This document shows, piece by piece, positions 25,758 to 34,165 of a stretch of 64,000 nucleotides of DNA. The DNA comes from Todiramphus chloris collaris (lineage: Eukaryota; Chordata; Aves; Coraciiformes; Alcedinidae). The notes beneath the pieces were generated by a model that saw only the letters and a program-made list of their open reading frames with translations, ran no database searches and was not told the origin of the DNA. How positions within the stretch are numbered: position 1 is the stretch's first letter; each line of letters begins with the position of its first letter. The stretch is taken from the NCBI GenBank assembly GCA_025345505.1, contig JANVCC010000152.1, forward strand, positions 2,737,318-2,801,317. The letters are read 5' to 3'. A program made the translations under genes and the position numbers.

Positions 25758-27741
25758 CCACACAGCCCTCTAGCTTCTTTGCCAGAGGAACATTTCCTTC
25801 TGGGTAGCACAGGCTTTTTCTAGGTCTGGACCACTACAATAATATGGACACCCGGTACCAAGGGCAAACCGGCAACAGAAAATGACATTTTTTCCAAAGC
25901 GCAAGAACAAAGAAAAAGGCTGGACTTTCCCAATGGAAACCAGCAATTAGGCTCCCTTGAAGATCCTAACGGTGAACAGTGTCAATTTTGTCTGAAAAAT
26001 ATCACAGCAAGCCTCTGGAAAAAAATGTCCATGTAAAACCTCAGTTCTGGGTTTACTGCCTGACATCATAACCAATCACATGCATTGCACTGCAGTGAAA
26101 TTTTGTAAAGATAGGTCATCCCAGCAAAAGCTGACAACTCTACCTCACATGCAATCACACCACAAAGATGCAGCCATGCAAGCAGTGACTTAACCCACCA
26201 GACCGCAGTATGAGGTGCCATTATTTAATTGCCACGTAGAGGATATGAAAGAATTTCAAACACCGTTCAGAAAATAAAAGCCCCAAAACCCCAAATCCAC
26301 CCCAGACATGTAAATGTCAAAATTATTAACTAATTATTTAAATATGAAGAGTCAACAAAGTACTTTGCTCTGTGGCAGAACACAGAGAGATCCTCTTAAG
26401 GCTCTGGGTGCTGTGCTTTTTTTAAGCAGTAGGGGACATAATCATGTTTAATGCTAAAAAGATACCAGTGCAACACATCTGATAACAATACTGACGTTTA
26501 TACTGTTATTGTATGCACTTGTCACTAAATTTAATCTGCATTATCGTAAGAAGTGCTCAGATGGTTCGAAGGCAAAACTATAATGTATGTTCAATGTTAT
26601 TGAGGAATAAGCTCCTTTATTTTAAGACACAAAACATTAATAGCTGTTCTGAAGAGGGCTCATTTTTAACCTTTAACAACATTAAAGTGACTGTAATTTT
26701 TGTCAGACTGTTTGGATTTTGATTTAGCTCAAATCCCGAAGCTACAATTAAACTTGCAGCTACCTTCTCTCACTAGGCTTCCTCCAACAGCTGGAATAAT
26801 CTTTGAAGTCTGCAAAGACACAGAAGAAATGTTATTTACAGTCGGTTTGCACAGTGCAAGCAGAGACAAGTTGTGTTGTGCATTTCCAGGGATGGTGACA
26901 GACCATTTCTCACCAGCACTACAGGAAGTCATCAAAACTATTTTCCCCTCCCCAGAGGCTCTACAGGAACAAACTAAGAAGATATAAATGCTTCAGGGCA
27001 GAATTTTAAGTGCCCTGAATCGCCCAAAACCAAATCTCACTGCAGTCACCATTAAACTCCACCAGCAGCTCCAATGAAGACAGAAGTGTGCCCAACTCAG
27101 CATGTTGATGGCCACATGCAACCAACGTATATCAGGATGGCTAGCTACTCCCATTTAAAAAGAAAAAATAATTTAAAAAGAAATCACAAATGCCTTTTAA
27201 AGTAGAGAGACATCAACTCAGACAGACAGTAAGGAAGTGAGGAGAACTTCAGACCAGAGGAGCTACCCCACGTGTTGCCGCATCTCCCCAACCATCTCTG
27301 CAGCCAAGGGACAGAACGGTGGACTCTGCAGGAGTGGAGGGGCAGCACCACCAAACCCCCACAGCAGAGGCTGCACTGCATTGGCACGCATGTACGGACG
27401 AAGGCAACACTCAGTGATGTCAAAGGAAGTTACACTCAGGCACTGAAAGCCATACAATTAGTAGTGTCATCATTCAGGAGAAAGAAATAAAATATTGTTT
27501 TCTCCCAGGCAAAGCCACTGGTGTTTTTCATTTGTGTTAACTTGCTGCAAGTGCCTGCAGGGTCCATGCTTTGATTTACTGTGGATGTACAGGCACAGAC
27601 ACGTCTAGGTATAATTACTATAGTAGCCAGGCTCATACACCAAGAACAGCGGCAAAATCAACAACAGCTCAATAAGACAATGGAGAATTTTCCAACACAA
27701 AACCCTATATCCATAGCATCGAGGTCTGCTCTTGATTCTTT

Positions 27742-27766
27742 CAAGAAGAAGAAAAAAAAAAAAAAA
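27742..27766. repeat. GAA/A-run simple repeat next to the gap
   Basis: Three AAG/GAA units lead into a run of 15 A (27752-27766). It ends 13 bp before the N run and is a plausible cause of the assembly break. Confidence 0.9.
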
Positions 27767-27779
27767 CCTGTCAAATAAG

Positions 27780-28179
27780 NNNNNNNNNNNNNNNNNNNNN
27801 NNNNNNNNNNNNNNNNNNNNNNNNNNNNNNNNNNNNNNNNNNNNNNNNNNNNNNNNNNNNNNNNNNNNNNNNNNNNNNNNNNNNNNNNNNNNNNNNNNNN
27901 NNNNNNNNNNNNNNNNNNNNNNNNNNNNNNNNNNNNNNNNNNNNNNNNNNNNNNNNNNNNNNNNNNNNNNNNNNNNNNNNNNNNNNNNNNNNNNNNNNNN
28001 NNNNNNNNNNNNNNNNNNNNNNNNNNNNNNNNNNNNNNNNNNNNNNNNNNNNNNNNNNNNNNNNNNNNNNNNNNNNNNNNNNNNNNNNNNNNNNNNNNNN
28101 NNNNNNNNNNNNNNNNNNNNNNNNNNNNNNNNNNNNNNNNNNNNNNNNNNNNNNNNNNNNNNNNNNNNNNNNNNNNNNN
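27780..28179. other. Assembly gap (400 N)
   Basis: There are exactly 400 undetermined bases, probably a scaffolding gap. Open frames that cross it are artefacts. Confidence 0.99.
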
Positions 28180-31100
28180 AACAGTGCCCAAAACTTACTT
28201 GCCATTGATACATTCATCCAGATTTTAACTTTACTACTATGACTTTGGGGTCTGATTTGATGCCTGTTAGGATATCTGTAATTTTTTTATACTGGGACAA
28301 AATACGGCCTATGCATTTATCTAAACTAAATGAGAATTAGGACTGTTTTGGTTTAGATACATACATTCTCAGAGTAAACAAGCTAAGAGACACTAACAAG
28401 GTATGATTTATAACTGTTTAAGATATCCTCCTTATTTAAGCCTTTTAAAATAAGGACAGAGAGAGGCATATGGAAGATAGCCTACTCGGTTCCACATTAG
28501 TTTATATTTTCATTCTTTTTGTTGTATACATGAGCAAAGTACCTAAAAGTCTGTGGTGAATGCACAGTAAAAGAATGCCCTGTAAAAGAAAACTGTCTGC
28601 ACTGGAATTACAGACACCAACATGTTTCCACTGTAAAAAAAACAAATTCAAAGAATATCAAACAGATCCAAATACCTCAATCCCAGTCAACGTTTCTGCT
28701 GTATATTAACAGATCCTCTTCTATGCCACTGAATGTAATAAACTGAAGCAATGCATTCCTGTTGAAAATACCAGTTTTATTACACTGCTAGGGCTAGCTT
28801 TCAACAAGCACTGATTAAATGCAAATTCTGATATTCTGCACCACACACCTTCCACGTCATTAAAAAAGTATCAAACGCTTCCCATTTGTCGCTGTCACTT
28901 AACATTAAAATTTATCTGGACGCTGGATATATGAAGTGTCTCTGAGAATAGCTCACGATCACATACGCATAGAAAACTCAGTCAGTGTGCACAGGCTAAG
29001 TAGGGTTGAATTAATGAATGTGCTGTTGCTTCAGATATTGAATGTCTGTCACTAAACCAATAATTTGCAAATGTATAAGCAGGGACTTGAGGGATGCACA
29101 GGCTGCCGCCACTGACAGCTCCCACCAACTGCAGTTTCAAGAAGCAAATCTTGCTTGGTTCAGAGTGCTTGATCCCTGTTCCTGGGAACGACTCAGGACA
29201 TTAGCAACGAGACAGTCAGCAGGTGTCCACATTTGGGGTTTTATTTCCACTGTATCTGCCCTGATTTCCTTCCCAGGAATGCTGTGCTTGTGAAAGGCAC
29301 AGCATGACATCCTAAGAGACTTACATCTTCTCTGCGCTAACAGACACAGTCTGGGAGGCAGCAGAAAAGCAAAAGCTTCCCTAGAGCAAACGCCAGGATT
29401 ACCAACAAGAAGGGAGGACTACTTCTGGATTGAAGCTTTGGCCTGTTGTCATCTATGGCAAAACTCCAACAGAAGTCAGGGTAGCCAGGATTCCACCTCT
29501 GGCGCAGCAATTTTGACTCCCTGCCCATTCTGCCTTGGGACTTCCAGCCAACACAATAAGGGTCTTAACAACGCCAGCAGCTTTTGTGTTACGAACTGCA
29601 GGCAGAAGTGGTGAAACCCTTCACATAAGCAACCAAATACTCATCAGACAGTTAAGAAATTTAAGACACTGCTGAACTGTAACAGATTCAAACCTGCATC
29701 CAGAAGTATGATGTTTCGCATTGGCACACCATGCGAAAACAAACCCTACCCTAACCAACTTTCTGTCCTTCAGAAAAAACTGACTGTAAATACAAGTGGT
29801 AAGAGTGCAGTTGGCATGTGTGAGAAGACATTTGAGAATTCAGTAGAGAAATACATCTGTAACAGAATAACAGCTACAAACTGCTCCTAACAAGCAATGG
29901 CTAAACCCCCTAACTCTCTCCCAATTGTCCGCTTCATCGTATTTGACAGAATCCATCAAGAGTACATCAGGTCACAACAGCACATCTTGATGGTAGGAAC
30001 TGTGACAACATAACCTGGTGGAACAGAAGGCCCTCGTGTCAGAACCGGAGCAAGCCAGCACTCTGGGCAACTAGAGAGGTTATACCCCATCACTGCCCTG
30101 CACACACAGGATAACAACACAGTGACATGACACACAGCTCAGGAAGCATCCTGTGTACTGTCGGCACACAGGAACAGAGCACAGTCATTAAGATGCCAAC
30201 AGATACCACATTTAGAATCAAGATTAAAATAAATAAATAAATAAATAAAAAGGAGCAAAAGCAAAGAAAAAGCATGATTTCCTGCATCAAGGCAAATACA
30301 GCCAACCTGCTGATTTTCTACAACACTAGCACCACCAAAGGATCAGGCAGAGGGATATCCATAGTTTCCAGCCCTGCAGTACATTGGCTCCTACCTGTCT
30401 CTCTCAACAAGACTCCACTGTTTTTTTGAACACAAAGATCACGCCTGTAAATTCTTTCTCAGCAGCACTCTCCAAAGGCAAGTTGGCTCCGAAGAGATCA
30501 TTCCGTCTCTCTTCGCATCCATAACCAAGCCCTCTCTAAGCAACAGAAGTAACTTTTTGTTCAGCTGAAGGATAAGCCCTCTGTATGTCAGCAGAAAGAA
30601 AAAAAAGACAGCCAAGGCTGTCGTGCCAGGCTATTTTGCCATGTTCTGCTTTCCTAGCTAATGTTTATAACCTCCTCACAACTGCTTCAGACTAGGAATA
30701 AGCCCTCGTTGAAAGCACAGTCCGAGCAGAGACTAGGAAATGGTGCAGCACTTCTGGTCTGCGTTCTCATACCTCACCCTCTCCTGATTTTTAATTCCTT
30801 TTCTGAGAACTCAAACCAGGTTTCATAGACCAAATAATTTGCTAAATGAGAGATAAGTTAAAATGCCTGTGTCTGTGGAGAAGACTTTTTTTCTTTCTTT
30901 CTGATGGACAGAGATTGGTTAAGGATCTGCGAAACCCTGATCAAATGATGCACCTCTCTAAGCCTATCTGAACGCTGCAAAGGGAAAGCAAATGAGTAAG
31001 AAGAAAAGCATTAATTTCCTCGAGTCTCTTCCTTTTAACCAACCTTGATGCTTTAGTGCCTCTGCCATGATGCCAGTGCTGGCTTCCCTTTATGTCCCAT

Positions 31101-31370
31101 TTACTTGCATTTATTTTAATTGGATCTGGGACTAAGGACACTTGGCAACCCTTAATCCGACCAACAACAAAGCAAGGGCATGAAGCCACCACGAACAATA
31201 ACCCAAAAAAAAAAAGGGAAAAGAAAATACTAAAAAGACACCCACTGATGTGTTTCTCGGGGCAGCGCAGCTCTCTCTTCCTCCTGCAAATAATCCAGCA
31301 GGGTTCAAAAAGTGGGCAGGAGAGGCTGGATTATTTCTTTTAATAGCAGAAGTTAGAGCCGGGAGATCCA
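28180..31370. other. Non-coding stretch leading up to the CpG island
   Basis: No gene or recent repeat is recognised apart from the AAAT microsatellite at 30226-30250. A GTAAGT donor on the minus strand lies just right of the gap (plus-strand 'acttac' at 28193-28198). Its possible exon runs to the right, but I see no supported coding frame. Confidence 0.5.
30226..30250. repeat. (AAAT)n microsatellite
   Basis: About six AAAT units in tandem. Confidence 0.95.
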
Positions 31371-31687
31371 CTTTTAACCCATCCCCACCCGCAGCAGGTT
31401 CTCTGCAAGCACCTCCCCACCTCTGCACACGCCCAGGCACACGCCAGCCCTTGCATACACACGCACACAGCACACTTAACGCGGACACACGCTCACACAC
31501 CGTCCGAGTTTGGGGCGTCCCGCGGACACTGAGGGCAGTCCCACGGCAGGGCGGCGGGTATGGGTACCCTCCTGCCTCTGCCCCTCCAAGCCCGGAGCGA
31601 CCAGCTCCGGCAGCGGCAGGGGGCTGCTGCCCCCAGCGCCCCCAGTTCGGGACAGGGCACTCCCCCAGCTCCAACCAGCACGGGTGC

Positions 31688-31695
31688 ATGCAAAT
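31688..31695 (+). promoter_or_regulatory. Octamer motif (POU-domain site)
   Basis: An exact ATGCAAAT lies in the left shoulder of the CpG island. A TATA-like CATAAAAAG follows about 25 bp to the right (31720-31728). The motif is the consensus POU/Oct site; function here is inferred from position only. Confidence 0.4.
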
Positions 31696-31737
31696 GGAGA
31701 AGGCAAGGCGAGCCCTGTCATAAAAAGAGATTTGAAA

Positions 31738-31771
31738 AAAGATAGATAAATAGATAGATAGATAGATAGAA
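31738..31771. repeat. (GATA)n microsatellite
   Basis: About eight GATA/ATAG units with one interruption. On the minus strand it gives the repeated Ile-Tyr-Leu-Ser run in the long open frame, which argues against that frame being a protein. Confidence 0.95.
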
Positions 31772-31902
31772 AGACATATGAACAGGCGGGTCCTCCGGTA
31801 ACATCCCTCTCGCCAGCCCCAGCAGCTGCAGCTAGTCCCCAGGCTCAGCCAAGAGCAACTGCAGCTGAAGAGCAGCGACAGACACGCGCACCCCCTCTTT
31901 CC

Positions 31903-31914
31903 CTCACCCGCTGC
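31903..31914 (-). other. Putative splice donor of a minus-strand first exon
   Basis: Read on the minus strand the sequence is GCAGCGG|GTGAGG, with the exon to the right (higher coordinates) and the intron to the left. It is a good match to the donor consensus inside a CpG island. A matching first exon would lie somewhere between here and about 32500. Confidence 0.4.
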
Positions 31915-32599
31915 CTGCGACGGAAAAAGAAAAAACGAAAAACATTTTAAAAGCACTGAGGAGGGAAAGGGGAAAAAAAAAAAGGAGGGGGAAAAAGAAC
32001 CAACTCCAATGAAAACACAGCTCTTGCTTTCCTGCGAGCTAAAACCTGGTGCGAAGCGAGGATCGAGCCCAGGGGCAGCCGCCCGCCGCTGCACCTTGCG
32101 GGGCAGAGTGCGAGAGCGACTCGCCGCCGGCGGGGAAGGGGAGCGGGGGGATGGAAGTGGGACGCGGGAAAGGCGCTCGGCTCCGCATCCCCGGAGGAGC
32201 GGGGCCCCGGAGGGACCAGCGGCAGAGCCCCCACGGCAGAAGTTTCCCCAAGTGGCGGCCACCGCCCCCGGCGCCCCTGCGGTCGCCTCCCCAGCGCAGC
32301 GCCGAGTTTGCCCGGCGGAAAGTTTCTCCGCCATCCCCTCTGCGCCCCTCTCCCCAAACCCCAGACGGATACGCACCGGTCGGCTCAGCTCCGGCGGTTG
32401 CCCCGCGGCCTCCCGCGCCGGCTCTCCATGCCTCCCCGGACGCCGCTGGGGGCTACGGCGGGAAGGAGGATGAGAGGGAAGGAGGGAGGGGAGAAGGGGC
32501 GATGCCCGCCCGGCCGCCGCGCCGAGCACAGCGTAGCCTGCCGGGAGCGCGGCCCGCGCCCGCCTCCCGGCCCGCGGGGAGGAACCGCCGCTGCCGCCG

Positions 32600-32620
32600 C
32601 CCGCCCCGGCCCCGCCCGCC
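32600..32620. promoter_or_regulatory. GC-box cluster (Sp1/KLF-type)
   Basis: Overlapping CCCCGCC/CCGCCC motifs lie in the densest part of the island, as is typical of TATA-less housekeeping-type promoters. Confidence 0.6.
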
Positions 32621-32748
32621 GCGGGACTCCCACCGCCCCAGCCCAGGCCCCGGGGGAGTCGCTAAGCCGCTCCCGAAAAGTCTCTCCCTCCAGGGACTCG
32701 TCCAAGGTCGCCCGTTCCCGGATAGGCGCCGGGTCGCCCGATATCCTG

Positions 32749-32769
32749 CCCCGCCCCGCCCCGCTCCCC
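32749..32769. promoter_or_regulatory. Tandem GC boxes
   Basis: Three consecutive CCCCGC units (GGGGCGGGGCGGGG on the minus strand) form a strong Sp1/KLF-type cluster. Confidence 0.65.
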
Positions 32770-32846
32770 TCGGGGATCAGCGCTCCTCTCCTGCCGTCGC
32801 GCTGCCGGAGGAAGGCGCTGGCCGGGCGGGCAGAGCCGGCTCTTGT

Positions 32847-32858
32847 GCTCACCGGCTG
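32847..32858 (-). other. Putative splice donor, minus strand, right part of island
   Basis: Read on the minus strand the sequence is GCAGCCG|GTGAGC. It is the second good minus-strand donor in the island. Together with the one at 31909 it suggests alternative first exons of a leftward gene. Confidence 0.35.
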
Positions 32859-33333
32859 CCTTCCCTGTCCGTGTCCCTGTCCGGCTTTGAGCGCCTTCCC
32901 CTGCACCGTGCCGACGGACCGGCTCCCGGCGTGCGGCGGGAGGTGGAAGCGACTGAAGGAGCTGGTTGGCACCCCACACACACACCCCGCAACCCCCCGG
33001 GGACGAGAGCCTGGGGCAGGCTGCTGGGTACCCGCGCCATTGCAGTTTGCCAGCTACGCTGCTGAGCTGTAGGTTTGTGACACTCCTCTATGAAAGCTAC
33101 ACCTATCCGAAGAGATGCTCCCTTTGGCTTCACTTGCTAGGAAATACATTTAGTGCCTTCTGCACCTTTGCATAGATGTCTAAGTTCCCATTCTGCCTGT
33201 TTTGATAAGATGCTGTGATGAGGCACCTGTTTGATCATCCATTCAGTTCCTTCTCTATCAGTGGAGCCCAGGCCCCTGCCTAAGTATCTTGTTCAAGATG
33301 GAAACAGATTTCTTCGACATCCTTTTTTCTTTC

Positions 33334-33353
33334 TTTTTTTTTTTTTTTTTTTT
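33334..33353. repeat. Poly-T run (T20)
   Basis: An uninterrupted T20 follows CTTTC and is followed by AACAG. In the + direction it could act as the pyrimidine tract of a 3' splice site. Confidence 0.95.
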
Positions 33354-33426
33354 AACAGTGGCTACTTTCAAGTATTCCATCCTCTGCAAGAGCTTTGAAG
33401 TGCTCCTAATTTTGTTTGTTTTCTAG

Positions 33427-33496
33427 TCTGATGCACTTTCACTGTGTCCATGCTTCCAACTTGGATGCAGGTCACAACTGCTAAACCAAAGTACAG
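33427..33496 (+). other. Candidate small exon with good splice signals on both sides
   Basis: An acceptor TTTGTTTGTTTTCTAG ends at 33426, and a donor ACAG|GTAAGAAG starts at 33497. The 70-bp interval has one open frame (TCT GAT GCA...) with no recognisable protein. A second acceptor (the T20 run plus AACAG, ending at 33357) would give a 139-bp version. It lies about 400 bp beyond the CpG island on the + strand, so it could be a second, untranslated exon of a rightward transcript. I found no strong + strand donor in the island to join it to. Coding on the opposite strand overlaps it as an alternative (see findings). Confidence 0.3.
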
Positions 33497-33934
33497 GTAA
33501 GAAGGTCCCGGTGAGGACTAGCAGCGTCGTGCCCTTCACCAGTTCCATGAAACATTCACATGCCCCGGTCAATCTGCTGCAATTTAGTGCGAAGGTGAAA
33601 AAAATAACTGAGCAAACAAAACCAACCAGCAACTCCACACTAATCACAGGGACCAGGGTAATAATCACAAAGCAGGAGGGAATGGTCTGCACTGTGAAAA
33701 AAAAATGAGAAGGAAAATAAATACAGAAACTGATTGTAAAATTTACCAGCTGAAATTTAAAGTTCTTCAATGGAAGCTTGTAACAAATACCAGCTTTGTC
33801 TAAAATCTGCAATAGAGTTAATGATCTTATACCCACCACCTGGTTGCACTGGGCATGGAAGGTAATCTTGTGCAAGTCACCTTTTCTAGCAGGTTATTTT
33901 CAATTGCACTAAAAAGCTATCTAGGAGTCATAGG

Positions 33935-34165
33935 AAAAGATCCGAGCCCCAGTGTGTCACTCACTAAATAAACACAGTGAGATGTCCTGTTCCAAAAAGC
34001 TCATAATCTGCATCGACAAGACAAATTTAGAGTGGGAGGAAAATGTATTATGCTGCAGATGGTACTGAGAAAGAAACCGATTTGCCCAAGGTCATGCAGG
34101 AAGTCTGTGGCAGAGCCAAGAACTAAACACAACTTTCCTGAAATCCAGTCTAAAAATAGTACTTG
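33935..34165 (-). repeat. Ancient MIR-like SINE (CORE-type), nearly complete
   Basis: Read on the + strand, the order of landmarks is the complement of an amniote MIR-like SINE. First comes a tail-like part with 'gatgtcctgttccaaaaagc' and 'atcgacaagacaaa' (33980-34026). Next is the highly characteristic core 'tttgcccaaggtcatgcagg' (34081-34100) and 'tctgtggcagagccaagaac' (34104-34123). Last is 'cctgaaatccagtct', entering the tRNA-like head. It is diverged by age but clear. It lies within 1 kb of the CpG island. Confidence 0.7.

Larger units (their letters stand above)
24958..27779. other. Non-coding stretch between CR1 and the assembly gap
   Basis: No gene is recognised. A 13-bp duplication (gcaggccagcaag twice) lies at 25362-25387. 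A near-perfect palindrome lies at 25727-25757 (listed separately). Short frames at 27184-27490 overlap one another on both strands in a GC-richer patch and show no family signal. The right end is a GAA/A-rich tract leading into the gap. Confidence 0.5.
31371..33066. promoter_or_regulatory. CpG island, probable host-gene promoter and first exon(s)
   Basis: This is the only strongly GC- and CpG-rich segment in the window, densest from about 32040 to 32960, and it stands out sharply from AT-rich flanks. It contains repeated GC boxes, no canonical TATA box in the dense part, and long open frames on both strands. Those frames (up to 465 codons on the minus strand and 338 on the plus) are low-complexity Pro/Ala/Arg/Gly/Ser translations, as expected of GC-rich DNA with few stops, and are not recognisable proteins. 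On the minus strand an ATG in a favourable context (GGGGATGG) lies at 32334-32332, but no product is recognised. Good splice donors inside the island are on the minus strand. I read it as a promoter with 5' untranslated exon sequence, most likely for a leftward gene. Confidence 0.85.

Noticed and set aside
27605..28217. Open frames of 148-202 codons across 27.6-28.2 kb
   Set aside because: They consist mostly of the 400 N gap.
28193..28222. Possible EGF-like 'DECING' peptide before a minus-strand donor next to the gap
   Set aside because: A stop codon lies two codons upstream in that frame with no acceptor between, so the peptide cannot be part of an EGF-domain exon.
31132..32529. 465-codon minus-strand open frame across the CpG island
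   Set aside because: It reads through a GATA microsatellite and T-rich low-complexity DNA, and has no domain or family signature; GC-rich DNA has few stops. Treated as non-coding island sequence.
32049..33065. 338-codon plus-strand open frame in the CpG island, with overlapping frames of 254 and 198 codons
   Set aside because: Pro/Ala/Arg/Gly-rich translations overlap in several frames, typical of GC-rich sequence, with no recognisable protein.
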